A stretch of 64,000 bases of DNA from Marinobacterium halophilum (GCF_003014615.1 NZ_PYGI01000019.1:1-64000), one strand, 5' to 3'. Shown: positions 1 to 9,344, numbered from the stretch's first letter. Notes: a model not told the origin generated them from the sequence alone. Translations and numbers: made by a program.

Positions 1-99
1 AACCTCGCTTCGGCCTGGCGTACCGAGGGGGGCACGCCTCAATCGGATACGAAAGAGCAGCATCCCCGCGTGTGGGGCAGTGTGCAGTACCGTTTTTAA
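1..99 (+). CDS. Outer-membrane beta-barrel protein, C-terminal end only
   Basis: Only the last 32 codons lie in the window; the frame is open from base 1 and stops with TAA at 97-99. The protein ends in VWGSVQYRF. An alternating hydrophobic strand with a terminal phenylalanine is the usual C-terminal signature read by the BAM machinery, so this is probably a porin, TonB-dependent receptor or similar outer-membrane barrel. Nothing more specific can be said. It converges on the hydrolase on the other strand. Confidence 0.6.
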   Translation, partial: NLASAWRTEGGTPQSDTKEQHPRVWGSVQYRF

Positions 100-1111
100 C
101 CGATGATACGACCTTCGGTGCGCTCCGGCACCGAAGGCGCTCACTGATACAGGCAAACACCTTACTGCGCCAGGGTTCGGCCTCGTTCACCAGATGGTGA
201 CGTGCCGCTGTCAGCCGCTCGACACCGGCGTGCGGCAGCAGCTCGCCTAGCACGGCCAGGTTGTGTTCCCACTCCAGCGTCTGATCAGCCGTGCCCTGAA
301 TGATCAGCGCCGGAATATCCAGCGCCGGTGCCGCTTCAACCTGGGCTACCCAGCTCAGCATCGCCCCGATCCAGCCGACATCAACAAAATGCCCCTGCAA
401 CGGGTCAATCTGGCGCAGGAAACGGACGAATTCGGCATCGTTGGAACTGTCACCATGTTCACGACGCACCCGCTTGATACACCAATGCAGCCAGCGATAG
501 CTCATTTCGATGCGGTTGAACGGGCGCGGCCGGATCAATGGCGACAGCAACACCCGGTCACGCAGTGGCAAACCGTGCAGGTGACGTCCCAGCTCGGCCT
601 GCAACAGAATCGCACTGCCGGTGCTCTGGCCGATACCGACCCAGGGCGCGGTCAGCCCTGATTCATGGCGACGCAGTAAAGTGGACAGCTGACGTGCATA
701 GGTACTGAAATGATCAATTGCGAAACGCTGACCGGCGGACAGACCATGCCCCGGCAGGTCATAGATCAGCACATCCCAGTGTTGTTCAAGCAGATGGGCA
801 ATCAGGTGGTGATACAGGCCCGCATGGTCGGTATACCCATGGACCACCACCACCGTGCCACGGCTATGCGAGCGACTGAAATGCTGCACCACCAGCTGGG
901 TATCGCCAATCAGTTCGGTACCGATGCTATAGCGTGCCAGTGCCGCAACCCGGTCGAGATCATAAAAGGCCAGGTAAGCCTGCAGCTCCTTGCTGCACAG
1001 GGTCTGCTCACCGGGCATGAAGCGATCCAGCGACTGCCGCAGACGGCAGGGGTTGAAAGCCGGGGCAGATTGCTGCACGGACGATGTTATTGTTGTTCTG
1101 GTCACGGTCAT
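1..1111 (-). CDS. Alpha/beta hydrolase (lysophospholipase / serine hydrolase type)
   Basis: Reading from the ATG at 1111 gives an alpha/beta-hydrolase fold. The oxyanion-hole HG is at residues 91-92 (VVVVHGYTDHAGLY), a GHGLSAG turn at about 121, the nucleophile elbow GQSTG has Ser163, the acid lies in IQGTADQTLEW and the base in RHHLVNE. This pattern fits the monoacylglycerol lipase / lysophospholipase group; the substrate is unknown. The recognisable domain ends near base 140, yet no in-frame stop occurs before base 1. The end is therefore outside the window, or a sequence error or frameshift hides it. It is divergent from the channel gene at 1175. Confidence 0.75.
   Translation of the reverse strand, partial: MTVTRTTITSSVQQSAPAFNPCRLRQSLDRFMPGEQTLCSKELQAYLAFYDLDRVAALARYSIGTELIGDTQLVVQHFSRSHSRGTVVVVHGYTDHAGLYHHLIAHLLEQHWDVLIYDLPGHGLSAGQRFAIDHFSTYARQLSTLLRRHESGLTAPWVGIGQSTGSAILLQAELGRHLHGLPLRDRVLLSPLIRPRPFNRIEMSYRWLHWCIKRVRREHGDSSNDAEFVRFLRQIDPLQGHFVDVGWIGAMLSWVAQVEAAPALDIPALIIQGTADQTLEWEHNLAVLGELLPHAGVERLTAARHHLVNEAEPWRSKVFACISERLRCRSAPKVVSSVKNGTAHCPTRGDAALSYPIEACPPRYARPKRG
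112..137. terminator. 10-bp inverted repeat between convergent genes
   Basis: CCTTCGGTGC at 112-121 pairs perfectly with GCACCGAAGG at 128-137 around a 6-base loop. It lies just after the stop of the outer-membrane gene and at the end of the hydrolase domain on the other strand, where a shared terminator is expected. No T-run follows on either strand, so terminator function is inferred from position only. Confidence 0.4.
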
Positions 1112-1174
1112 ACACCTGTGTTCTGATTAGCCTAAGCTGATTGTGAACCCTTTCCATATAGCGGTTTTGACAGA

Positions 1175-4100
1175 ATGATGACAAAACGATTACTTCCCTA
1201 CAGCCTGTTATTACTCTGTCTGCTGCTCACCAGTGTATTCACTGTAGCCGCTACCACTGATGACAGCATTGCCCGCCTCGAACAGCAGTTGCAGCAGCTG
1301 GATAATGCTGACAGCAGGCAAAACCCGCTCCGGGAGCTGTATCAGAAAACCCTCAGTGCTCTGAACAGCCGTCAGCAGTACCAGGCCCGCGCCGATACAC
1401 TGCAGCAGCAGATCGAGCAGCAGCCGGAACAGCTGCGCCAAGAAGAGCAGACGCTGGCGCAGGCGAAAACACCCGCAGCAGACACCCGCTACCTGAAACT
1501 GAGCCGTGCCGAGCTGGAACAGGCCATTACCCTGCGCCGAGCCGAATTGCTGCAGCTGGAACAGCAGCGGGAGCAGCTGACCCAGCAGATCGAACTGAAC
1601 GAACAGAAACTGCTCAGTCTGCGCGAGCAACTGGCCGAGCTGAAACAGGCACCGCCTGAGTTACCGCCGCTGCCAACGGAGCAGTCCAGCCGCGAGCTGA
1701 ACGACGCCCGGCTACAGCTGAAAAATGCCCTGCTGGAACGGCGCAGCAGCCATATTCGGGCACTGGAGCTGGAGCTGCTGGCCCTGCCCGGCCAAACCGA
1801 GCTGGCACGGCTGCAACTGCAACAACTGCAACTGCAACTGCAGCATTCCGGCACCACGCTCAATGCGATGCAGAGCCATCTGGAACAGATCCAGCGCACC
1901 GAGCTGGAAAACACCCTGAGCAGCCTGCTCACGCCGCAAGACTCGGCGCTGGAGCACCCGCTGCTGGCGCAACAGGTGCAAACCAACCAACGATTAAGCG
2001 AACAGCTGCGCCAGATGAGCGACCAGACCTCGACCGCCCAGCATCGACGCGTCGCGCTGGAACAGGAACTCGACCTGATCACCCGCAGCTTCAAGACCAT
2101 TCAGCAGCAACTGGAGCTGGAAACCTACAGCGCCAGCTATGAACTGCGACGCTTTACCCAGGAACTGTCGCGTCCGGTCGATACCGCAATAACCCGCCAG
2201 TCACTCAACGCCCTGCGTCTGCGCAGCCTCGAATTCAACCGCCAGCAGCAGGCCGAAGCCCTCGACCCAGACGTCCTGGCACAACTGACACCGGCGCAAC
2301 GCAGCCAGTATGAGCAGCTGCAACGCAGTCAGGATACGCTGCGCGATCGTTTGCAGGACAACCGACAACAGCTGATCAGCGAGCTGTCCCAACTGCTGGC
2401 GGTCAAGGAGCAACTGAATGAACGCCTGCAGCAGGCCAATCAGCTGATCCAACAGCAACTGCTCTGGCTGCCGGTGGCCCCGCCAGTCTCCTGGCAATGG
2501 CCGGGGGAGATCGCCACCAGCGTCGAACAGCTGCGCACCTTACTGCTGCGCATCGTGGCAACGCCGTTGCTTGCCGATACCCCGCACCTCAATTCGGTAT
2601 GGGGGGTCTTTGTTCTGCTGTCAATCCTGGCTATGGCCACCTACCGCTACCAGAAACAGCATCGCCAACGCTGGCGCATGGAACTGGGCAATGTGGTGCA
2701 TGACCGCTTTTCGCGCACGCTGAGGCTGATGGTAGCCGGTATCATCAGTGCCCTGCCGCTACCGGTACTGCTATTGATGCTGCGCAGCTACAGCCTGAAC
2801 CCGGAACACCCTGACCGGGTGGTGATCGAACAACTGCTGCTGTTGTGGACGTTCAGCCTGCAGTTTTATGCGATGGCGCTGGTATGGCTGAAAGTGCCGG
2901 ATGGCTTGATGTGTGGTCACTTTGCCATCCCCGAGGCACTGGCGCGGGTCATGCGTCGCCAACTGCATCTACTGTTCTGGGTTGCCATGCCGCTGCTGTC
3001 GCTGCTGCTGCTGACCGAAAGCTACAATGCGATCGAGATGCAGAGCGGTGCCGGACGCCTCCTGTTCCTGCTGCTGACCCTCACTCTGGCCCTGTTCTGG
3101 CGTGGCTTCTGGCATGTCGGCCTCTCCGTCCACACTCTCACCCCGCACCGACGCTGGTGGCACAATACCCACCTGTGGGTCAGCGCACTGATTCTATTCA
3201 ATCTGGTCATGGCCGGGCTCGGCCTGTGGGGCTACGCTCTGACCGCACTGTTCTTCATGCTGATTCTGCTGGTGGTCATTTTGCAGGGGCTGGCCGCCTT
3301 CCTCCTGTTCAAGCTGGGCTTGCGCTGGCTGCTCATCGAAGAGCGCCGACTGTCCTTCAGCCGCGCCAAAGCCCGCCGTGCCGAGATTCAGGCCGCGCGC
3401 GAGAACAACGAAGAGGTACCGCCGCTGAAGGAGAATTACCTCGACCTGCAAACCATCTCCGACCAGTCCCGTGCCCTGCTCAAGACCTTCATCATTCTGA
3501 TGACCGGGGTGATGCTGTGGCTGACACTGGGCGACTTCCTGCCCACGCTGCAGGTACTGGAAAGCGTGAAACTGTGGAGCAGTCTGGTCCCCAGCGGGGA
3601 TCAGGAGATCCTCACCTATGTCACCCTGCGTGACCTGGTGGTCGGTGCGCTGGTGCTGTGGGTCAGCCTGCTGGCGGCGCAGAACCTGCCCGGCCTGCTG
3701 GAACTGCTGGCCCTGCGCCACCTGAGCCTGTCGCCGGGTACCGGCTACGCCATCACCACACTGCTCAAGTACTCGCTGATCCTGCTCGGGGTGATGATCG
3801 CCGTCGGCCAGTTCGGGCTGCAGTGGAGCAAGCTGCAATGGCTGGTGGCCGCACTGGGTGTCGGCCTGGGCTTCGGCCTGCAGGAGATCGTTGCCAACTT
3901 TGTTTCCGGCCTGATCATTCTGTTCGAAAAGCCGGTGCGGATTGGCGATACCATCACCCTGGGCAATGTCACCGGGTCGGTCTCGCGCATTCAGATCCGC
4001 GCCACTACCATCACCGATTGGGATCGCAAGGAAGTCATCATCCCCAACAAGACGTTCATCACCGAACAGCTGATCAACTGGTCACTGAGCGATGCCATCA

Positions 4101-4399
4101 CCCGTGTCGTGCTGACCATCGGTGTCGCCTATGGCAGCGACACCGAACTGGCGCAGAAACTGCTGCTGGAGGCCGCCTGCGCCAACCCGCGTGTACTGGA
4201 TGACCCGGAACCCGATGCCTACTTCCGCGAGTTTGCCAACAGCACGCTGAATATCGACCTGCGGGTGTTTGTCAGCAGCATGTCAGACCGAGTACCGGTC
4301 ACCAATGAACTGAACACTGAGATCAACCGGTTGTTCAATGAGCACGGCATCGAAATTGCGTTTCCACAGCTCGATGTACACCTGCACCGGAGAACCTGA
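1175..4399 (+). CDS. Large mechanosensitive channel of the MscK/MscM (KefA/YjeP) type
   Basis: A 1074-residue member of the long MscS family that opens under membrane tension and releases solutes during hypo-osmotic shock. The N-terminus is a signal sequence. Next comes a Gln/Leu/Glu-rich periplasmic coiled-coil region to about residue 460. About eight further membrane helices occupy roughly 475-860. The MscS core follows, with pore helix LGVGLGFGLQEIVANFVSG near 893 and the beta domain (FEKPVRIGDTI, DWDRKEVIIPNK). Length and layout match E. coli MscK and MscM (about 1100 residues); which of the two is closer cannot be decided by eye. Start is the first of two adjacent ATGs. Confidence 0.9.
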   Translation: MMTKRLLPYSLLLLCLLLTSVFTVAATTDDSIARLEQQLQQLDNADSRQNPLRELYQKTLSALNSRQQYQARADTLQQQIEQQPEQLRQEEQTLAQAKTPAADTRYLKLSRAELEQAITLRRAELLQLEQQREQLTQQIELNEQKLLSLREQLAELKQAPPELPPLPTEQSSRELNDARLQLKNALLERRSSHIRALELELLALPGQTELARLQLQQLQLQLQHSGTTLNAMQSHLEQIQRTELENTLSSLLTPQDSALEHPLLAQQVQTNQRLSEQLRQMSDQTSTAQHRRVALEQELDLITRSFKTIQQQLELETYSASYELRRFTQELSRPVDTAITRQSLNALRLRSLEFNRQQQAEALDPDVLAQLTPAQRSQYEQLQRSQDTLRDRLQDNRQQLISELSQLLAVKEQLNERLQQANQLIQQQLLWLPVAPPVSWQWPGEIATSVEQLRTLLLRIVATPLLADTPHLNSVWGVFVLLSILAMATYRYQKQHRQRWRMELGNVVHDRFSRTLRLMVAGIISALPLPVLLLMLRSYSLNPEHPDRVVIEQLLLLWTFSLQFYAMALVWLKVPDGLMCGHFAIPEALARVMRRQLHLLFWVAMPLLSLLLLTESYNAIEMQSGAGRLLFLLLTLTLALFWRGFWHVGLSVHTLTPHRRWWHNTHLWVSALILFNLVMAGLGLWGYALTALFFMLILLVVILQGLAAFLLFKLGLRWLLIEERRLSFSRAKARRAEIQAARENNEEVPPLKENYLDLQTISDQSRALLKTFIILMTGVMLWLTLGDFLPTLQVLESVKLWSSLVPSGDQEILTYVTLRDLVVGALVLWVSLLAAQNLPGLLELLALRHLSLSPGTGYAITTLLKYSLILLGVMIAVGQFGLQWSKLQWLVAALGVGLGFGLQEIVANFVSGLIILFEKPVRIGDTITLGNVTGSVSRIQIRATTITDWDRKEVIIPNKTFITEQLINWSLSDAITRVVLTIGVAYGSDTELAQKLLLEAACANPRVLDDPEPDAYFREFANSTLNIDLRVFVSSMSDRVPVTNELNTEINRLFNEHGIEIAFPQLDVHLHRRT

Positions 4400-4482
4400 A
4401 CAGATTCAAGACAAAGGCTGCATTTCACTTTTTCAATCAAGGGCATAGAATCGACTTCCATGTATGTTTTCGGAGTCGTTGT

Positions 4483-5373
4483 ATGCGCCTTGACCCCACC
4501 TCTTTGCGCTTGTTCATCCGTGTACTGGAAACCGGCACCATTGCCGGTGCCGCCCAACAGGAGCACATTGCAGCATCCGCCATCAGCAAACGCATCAGCG
4601 AACTGGAAGACTGCCTCAATACCCGTCTGTTGATGCGTACCAATCGCGGTGTCGAAGGCACCCCGGCCGGTCAGGTACTGGCCCAGTTTTCCCGCGGCGT
4701 GCTGCATCAGCTAGATGATGTATATGCGCGCATGCATGAATATTCACATGGCGTCCGCGGCGAAGTGCGGATTGTGGCCAACATCTCGGCGATCACCCAG
4801 TTTCTGCCCGCGCAGCTGAAGGCGTTCCTCGACCAGCACCCGCTGATCCAGATTCAGCTGGAGGAAAAAATCAGCTCGGCCATCATCGATACCGTGGCCC
4901 AGAACAAGGCGGATATCGGCATCTTCACGGAAGTGCTGGGCAACACCGACAACCTCGACATCCATCCCTACCAGTCCGACCAGCTGGTGGTGATCACGGC
5001 CACCCAACATCCCTTGGCCGGTACCGACACCCTGCATTTCGCCGATACCCTGGACTTCGACTACGTCGGCCTGCATACCGGCAGCGCCATCAACAACAAG
5101 CTGCTGCATGCCGCTGCCGCCGTGGGCAAGCCCTTCAAAATGCGCATTCAGGTCACCAGCTATGAAGCCCTGCTGCGCATGGTCGAGCAAGGACTGGGGA
5201 TCGGCATCATGCCGCTGGATATCGCCCGCCCTTACCTGAAAACCGGACGCATCCACCGTATCCGGCTGGCCGACCCCTGGGCCAGGCGTCATCTGAAGCT
5301 CTGCACCAACAATCAACACCCGATGTCACAGGCCACCCGCCGCCTGCTGGACCACCTGATTCTGTCTTCCTGA
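4483..5373 (+). CDS. LysR-family transcriptional regulator
   Basis: A 296-residue LysR-type regulator. The winged helix-turn-helix lies at about residues 3-62 (SLRLFIRVLETGTIAGAAQ through the SAISKRISELE recognition helix), followed by the periplasmic-binding-protein-like effector domain. It stands directly upstream of, and on the same strand as, the CoA-transferase/lyase/TRAP genes, so it most likely controls them in response to the imported acid or its CoA ester. A hairpin follows its stop codon, suggesting separate transcription. The effector is unknown. Confidence 0.9.
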   Translation: MRLDPTSLRLFIRVLETGTIAGAAQQEHIAASAISKRISELEDCLNTRLLMRTNRGVEGTPAGQVLAQFSRGVLHQLDDVYARMHEYSHGVRGEVRIVANISAITQFLPAQLKAFLDQHPLIQIQLEEKISSAIIDTVAQNKADIGIFTEVLGNTDNLDIHPYQSDQLVVITATQHPLAGTDTLHFADTLDFDYVGLHTGSAINNKLLHAAAAVGKPFKMRIQVTSYEALLRMVEQGLGIGIMPLDIARPYLKTGRIHRIRLADPWARRHLKLCTNNQHPMSQATRRLLDHLILSS

Positions 5374-5380
5374 CAGCCGC

Positions 5381-5405
5381 CTGCCATCTCATTTGGAGAT
5401 GGCAG
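5381..5405 (+). terminator. Hairpin after the lysR gene
   Basis: CTGCCATCTC at 5381-5390 pairs perfectly with GAGATGGCAG at 5396-5405 around a 5-base loop, starting 7 bases after the LysR stop. The downstream sequence is only mildly T-rich, so it may be a weak or Rho-assisted terminator separating lysR from the CoA-transferase transcript. Confidence 0.5.
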
Positions 5406-5492
5406 CCTCACATTTAACTACTTTGTCATCCATACAATTACCCGCATCATCTCAAACAAACTGTTGTACACCTGCAACCTGGAGATGAGCTG

Positions 5493-6698
5493 ATGACAAC
5501 CGAGGCGACCCCGCTACCGCTGGAAGGCGTGCGCGTATTGGAGCTGGGATCATTGATTGCCGGTCCGTATGCCGCCAGCATTCTGGCCCAGTTCGGGGCC
5601 GAAGTGATCAAGGTTGAACCCCCCGGCACCGGTGATCCCCTGCGCCGCTGGCGCAAGATGCACAAGGATACGTCGCTGTGGTGGTACTCCCAGAGCCGCA
5701 ACAAGAAGTCCCTGACCCTGAATCTGAAAGATCCCGATGCTCAGGCCATCATCCACAAGCTGGTGGAAGACTGCGATATCGTGATCGAGAACTTCCGCCC
5801 CGGTACGCTGGAAAAGTGGAACCTGGGCTGGGAACAGCTATCCGCCATCAACCCCGCACTGATCATGATCCGCGTGTCCGGCTACGGCCAGGACGGCCCC
5901 TACGCCTCGCGTCCGGGCTTTGCCGCGATTGCAGAATCGATCGGCGGCATGCGTCACCTCGCCGGTTACCCCGACCAGCCCCCCGTACGTGCGGGCATCA
6001 GCATCGGCGATACGCTGGCCTCGCTGTACGGCGTGATTGGCGCGATGATGGCGATGCACCACCTCAAGGTGAATGGCGGCAAGGGCCAGTTCGTCGACGT
6101 TGCCCTGTATGAAGCCGTCTTTGGCGTCATGGAAAGCCTGATTCCGGAATACGGCATGTTCGGTTTTGTCCGTGAACGCACCGGCCCGAGCATGCCCGGC
6201 ATCGCACCCTCCAGCACCTACCGCAGTGAAGAGGGACGCTACATTGTCATCGCCGCCAACAGCGACAGCATTTTCAAACGCTTGATGAATGCCATCGGCC
6301 GTGAAGATCTGGCGCAGGACCCCGAACTGGCGCACAACGATGGCCGCGCCCGCCGCAGTGACGAACTGGATGCCGCCATCGAAGCCTGGACCTCCGGCCG
6401 CAGCCTGAAGGCCGCACTGGACGTGCTGGAACAGGCCGCCGTACCGGCCAGCGGCATCAACACCGCTGCGGACATCTTTGAAGACCCGCACTTCCGTGCC
6501 CGTGACATGATCACAGAGCAGCCGCTGCCGGACGGTGAGTCGATCTCGCTGCCGGGCATCGTGCCCAAGCTCAGCGCCACGCCGGGCAGCACCCGCTGGC
6601 TGGGGCCGAAACTGGGTGAGCATAACGACGAAGTGCTGGGGCAGCTGGGCTACTCCGAAGACGCCATCCGTGACCTGCGCGCCAAGGGCGTGCTGTAA
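5493..6698 (+). CDS. CaiB/BaiF-type (class III) CoA-transferase
   Basis: A 401-residue class III CoA-transferase that would move CoA from a donor such as succinyl-CoA to a carboxylic acid. Family hallmarks are the N-terminal GVRVLELGSLIAGPYAASILAQ and KVEPPGTGDPLRRW segments, NLKDPDAQAII, and VDVALYEA, in which Asp202 is the expected catalytic aspartate forming the acyl anhydride. GGAG lies just ahead of the ATG. It is followed 15 bases later by the lyase gene and then by TRAP genes, which points to activation of an imported organic acid. The substrate is not readable from sequence; itaconate, citramalate and 3-hydroxy-3-methylglutarate transferases all belong here. Confidence 0.9.
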   Translation: MTTEATPLPLEGVRVLELGSLIAGPYAASILAQFGAEVIKVEPPGTGDPLRRWRKMHKDTSLWWYSQSRNKKSLTLNLKDPDAQAIIHKLVEDCDIVIENFRPGTLEKWNLGWEQLSAINPALIMIRVSGYGQDGPYASRPGFAAIAESIGGMRHLAGYPDQPPVRAGISIGDTLASLYGVIGAMMAMHHLKVNGGKGQFVDVALYEAVFGVMESLIPEYGMFGFVRERTGPSMPGIAPSSTYRSEEGRYIVIAANSDSIFKRLMNAIGREDLAQDPELAHNDGRARRSDELDAAIEAWTSGRSLKAALDVLEQAAVPASGINTAADIFEDPHFRARDMITEQPLPDGESISLPGIVPKLSATPGSTRWLGPKLGEHNDEVLGQLGYSEDAIRDLRAKGVL

Positions 6699-6713
6699 CA
6701 CAAGGAGCCAGCC

Positions 6714-7673
6714 ATGTTTGAGCATTTCCCCCAGCGGGTTCTGGTCAATGAAGTCGTGACCCGAGACGGGTTCCAGAGTGAAGCTGAATTCGTCCCGACC
6801 GCAACCAAGATCGAGCTGATCAACGCCCTGTCCACACAGGGCCTGAACAAGATCGAAGTCACCTCGTTTGTATCGCCACGGGCAGTGCCCAACCTGCGTG
6901 ATGCCGAAGAGGTGGTTACCGCGCTTAACCGCAACACCGACACCACCTATGTCGCCCTGGTGCCCAATGAACGGGGCTGCGGCCGCGCACTGGCACTGGA
7001 CCTCGACGAAATCAACCTGGTCATGTCGGTCAGCGAAACCCACAATCTGGCCAACATGCGCATGACTTGCGCGCAGTCGCTGGATCAGTTCGCCCGCATC
7101 AGCGCCATGACCGCCGGCTCCGCCATGCGTCTCAACGGCTCGCTGGCCACCGCGTTCGGCTGCCCGTTCGAGGGCCTGCAAACCGAAGACACCGTGCTGC
7201 ACTATATCGAGGCCTACCTGGAACAGGGGCTGCACAGCATCACCCTGGCCGACACCACCGGCATGGCGGTCCCGAACCAGGTTTACTCGCTGTGCCGCGC
7301 CGTCCGCGCCCGCTGGCCCGATCTGGAAGTCACCCTGCATTTCCACAATACCCGAGGCCTGGGCTTGAGCAATGTGCTGGCGGCCCTGGCGGCGGGCATG
7401 AATCAGTTTGACGCTTCGCTCGGCGGCCTGGGCGGCTGCCCGTTCGCTCCGGGCGCTACCGGCAACATCTGCACTGAAGATCTGGTGCATATGCTGGCCG
7501 AAATGCAGCTCGACTGCGGCGTTGATCTGGCCGGACTGCTGACCCAGTCGCGTCAACTTGAAGCCATCGTCGGCCACCCGCTGCCCGGACAGATCAACAA
7601 GGCCGGGCTACGCACCGACACCCGTCCCGTCCCCGAATCGGTAACACAGCTCCGTCAGTCCCTTGAGGCCTGA
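6714..7673 (+). CDS. HMG-CoA-lyase-like acyl-CoA lyase
   Basis: A 319-residue TIM-barrel lyase of the HMG-CoA lyase family, which cleaves 3-hydroxy-3-methylacyl-CoA esters by retro-Claisen chemistry with a divalent metal. Visible motifs are TRDGFQ with Arg17 near the N-terminus, the metal-ligand region TLHFHNTRGLG, and the signature GLGGCPFAPGATGN with the mobile Cys242. Family members include HMG-CoA lyase (acetyl-CoA plus acetoacetate) and citramalyl-CoA-type lyases (acetyl-CoA plus pyruvate). Its place after a CoA-transferase suggests the two act in sequence on the acid brought in by the adjacent TRAP system. Confidence 0.88.
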   Translation: MFEHFPQRVLVNEVVTRDGFQSEAEFVPTATKIELINALSTQGLNKIEVTSFVSPRAVPNLRDAEEVVTALNRNTDTTYVALVPNERGCGRALALDLDEINLVMSVSETHNLANMRMTCAQSLDQFARISAMTAGSAMRLNGSLATAFGCPFEGLQTEDTVLHYIEAYLEQGLHSITLADTTGMAVPNQVYSLCRAVRARWPDLEVTLHFHNTRGLGLSNVLAALAAGMNQFDASLGGLGGCPFAPGATGNICTEDLVHMLAEMQLDCGVDLAGLLTQSRQLEAIVGHPLPGQINKAGLRTDTRPVPESVTQLRQSLEA

Positions 7674-7715
7674 ACGGGCTCTGCAATACGACAACGATAA
7701 AAAAAGGAAGTGATC

Positions 7716-8702
7716 ATGAAACTGAAGAACATGCTCCGCACCGGCATACTCATGACAGCCCTGACCGCCCTGCCGGCAATGGCAGAGACGACCTTGAAAG
7801 TCACCCTGCAGCTGCCGCTCAAGCACCATCTGGGCCAGAACCTGGTGGACTTCAAGCAGGAAGTGGAAAGCGCCAGTAATGGTGACCTGAAAATCCAGAT
7901 CTACCCGGCTGCACAGCTGTACAAGGACAAGGAAGTCCATAACGCGGTCAGCTCGGGTGCCATCGAAATGGGCGTCATGAGCGTCACTCAGCTGGCGGGC
8001 ACCATTCCGGCCGTCGATGTGTTCTACGTCCCGTTCCTGTTCCCGAGCTATGACAAGGTGGTGAAGGCAACCGCTCCGGGCAGCGACGTGCGCACCCTGC
8101 TGGACAACGAAATCATCAAGACCGGTGCCCGCCCGCTGTGGTGGCAGGCCTACGGCGGTGTTGCGCTGCTGTCGAAGAAAACACCGATCCACCTGCCCAC
8201 TGACATGGAAGGCATGAAGGTCCGTGTCTTCGGCAAAACGCTGGGCGAATTTGCCAAGGCCGTCGGCGCTGCACCAACCGTAATGGCCGGTTCAGAACAG
8301 TTCCTCGCCTACCAGCGCGGTACGGTTGATGCCGGTATGACCGGTGTCACTGCTGTCGGCCCGCGCAAGCTGCATCAGGTCATGGATAACCTCACCCTGA
8401 CCAACCATGCCAACATCGAGTTCATGACCATCATCAACGAGAACGTCTGGCAGGGATTGACCGACCGCGAGCGCGAAATTCTGCAAGCCGCCGCCGTCAA
8501 GGTCGAGCTGTCTCTGCGCAACAAGATCCAGCAGCTGGAAGCCGATGCCATCGTCAATGCCAAGGACGAGATGAACGTGATCGAGTTGAGCGCCGATGAC
8601 GTCAAGGTTTGGCAGGCTGCTACCCAGCCGGTGTTGGAACGCTTCATCGAAAATGCCGGTCCGCTGGGCCAGCAGGTGGTGGATGCCGCACGCTCTCTAT
8701 AA
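7716..8702 (+). CDS. dctP: TRAP transporter periplasmic solute-binding protein (DctP family)
   Basis: A 328-residue TRAP solute receptor with a signal peptide ending at about PAMA-E. It has the typical DctP core, including RVFGKTLGEFAKAVGAAPTVM and SEQFLAYQRGTVDAGMTG; the conserved basic residue in the first of these binds the ligand carboxylate. I chose the ATG at 7716 over an in-frame GTG at 7710 because AGGAAG lies 5 bases upstream of it. It captures the organic acid in the periplasm and hands it to DctQM encoded next. The surrounding enzymes suggest a hydroxy- or dicarboxylic acid. Confidence 0.9.
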   Translation: MKLKNMLRTGILMTALTALPAMAETTLKVTLQLPLKHHLGQNLVDFKQEVESASNGDLKIQIYPAAQLYKDKEVHNAVSSGAIEMGVMSVTQLAGTIPAVDVFYVPFLFPSYDKVVKATAPGSDVRTLLDNEIIKTGARPLWWQAYGGVALLSKKTPIHLPTDMEGMKVRVFGKTLGEFAKAVGAAPTVMAGSEQFLAYQRGTVDAGMTGVTAVGPRKLHQVMDNLTLTNHANIEFMTIINENVWQGLTDREREILQAAAVKVELSLRNKIQQLEADAIVNAKDEMNVIELSADDVKVWQAATQPVLERFIENAGPLGQQVVDAARSL

Positions 8703-8723
8703 ATGTCATTTGTAATTCCAGGT

Positions 8724-8751
8724 AACGGACATCCCGCAGGGGGTGTCCGTT
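8724..8751 (+). terminator. Intercistronic hairpin between dctP and dctQ
   Basis: A 12-bp stem with one G-T wobble pair joins AACGGACATCCC at 8724-8735 to GGGGTGTCCGTT at 8740-8751, with a GCAG loop and a following TTC run. It sits in the only sizeable gap inside the operon. It probably acts as a partial terminator or 3' stabiliser that makes the binding protein more abundant than the membrane subunits. Confidence 0.6.
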
Positions 8752-8780
8752 TTCTTCGTTATCAGTAGTCGGATAAAACC

Positions 8781-9344
8781 ATGTCAGATGTCAACGCCGC
8801 ACAGACCGATACGGCATCCTGGCGCGCCCATCACCCGTCACGCTGGGTCCGCTTCAATCATGCCGTGGTAACGCTCTGCGGACGCCTGTCCGCCCTGTTG
8901 TTTGCCAGCATCGCTGTCATGATCACTTATGAAGTGATCGCCCGTTACCTGTTCCTGTCCCCCACGATTTGGGTGGAAGACCTGTCCCTGCTCTGCCAGA
9001 TCTGGGCCTCCTGTCTCGGTGCCAGCTGGTTGCTGCAACACCAGGCGCTGATCCGCATCGACATGCTGATTGACCGCTTCGGCCCCCGCGTACGCATGGT
9101 TGCCGAGCTCTGGTCGCTCACCGTCATCGCCCTGTTTTCGGGCTGGGTCACCTTCTACGGTGCCGAACTGGTGATCGAGTCCGTGCAGATGGGATCTGCC
9201 TCCGCGTCCATGCTCGGGCTGCCAATGTGGATCACCAAAAGTGCTGTTCCGTTCGGATTCGGGCTGCTGTTCATTCAATGCATCACTGAGGGACTGCTGG
9301 TGATATCGGGTCATGTTCAAGCGGCGGAAGAGGTCAATATCTGA
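8781..9344 (+). CDS. dctQ: TRAP transporter small membrane subunit (DctQ family)
   Basis: A 187-residue protein with four predicted membrane helices, roughly at residues 33-55, 67-85, 105-130 and 145-170. The region VIARYLFLSPTIWVEDLSLLCQIWA carries the W-x-EE/D-type motif found in DctQ proteins. It partners DctM in the sodium-driven TRAP carrier. The N-terminal 30 residues are cytoplasmic and polar. Its stop codon overlaps the dctM start by one base, so translation is coupled. Confidence 0.88.
   Translation: MSDVNAAQTDTASWRAHHPSRWVRFNHAVVTLCGRLSALLFASIAVMITYEVIARYLFLSPTIWVEDLSLLCQIWASCLGASWLLQHQALIRIDMLIDRFGPRVRMVAELWSLTVIALFSGWVTFYGAELVIESVQMGSASASMLGLPMWITKSAVPFGFGLLFIQCITEGLLVISGHVQAAEEVNI

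Noticed and set aside
263-1126. Plus-strand frames of 132 and 138 codons
   Set aside because: They lie antisense to the alpha/beta hydrolase, whose minus-strand frame carries all catalytic motifs; the plus-strand products match nothing.
1489-2100. Minus-strand frame of 203 codons rich in Ser and Cys
   Set aside because: It is the antisense shadow of the Gln/Leu/Glu coiled-coil region of the channel gene; composition is a by-product of CAG/CTG codons.
5838-7577. Minus-strand frame of 579 codons spanning two genes
   Set aside because: It runs antisense through the CoA-transferase and the lyase, is rich in His/Gln/Gly typical of shadow frames in GC-rich DNA, and crosses the gene boundary. Both plus-strand genes have clear motifs.
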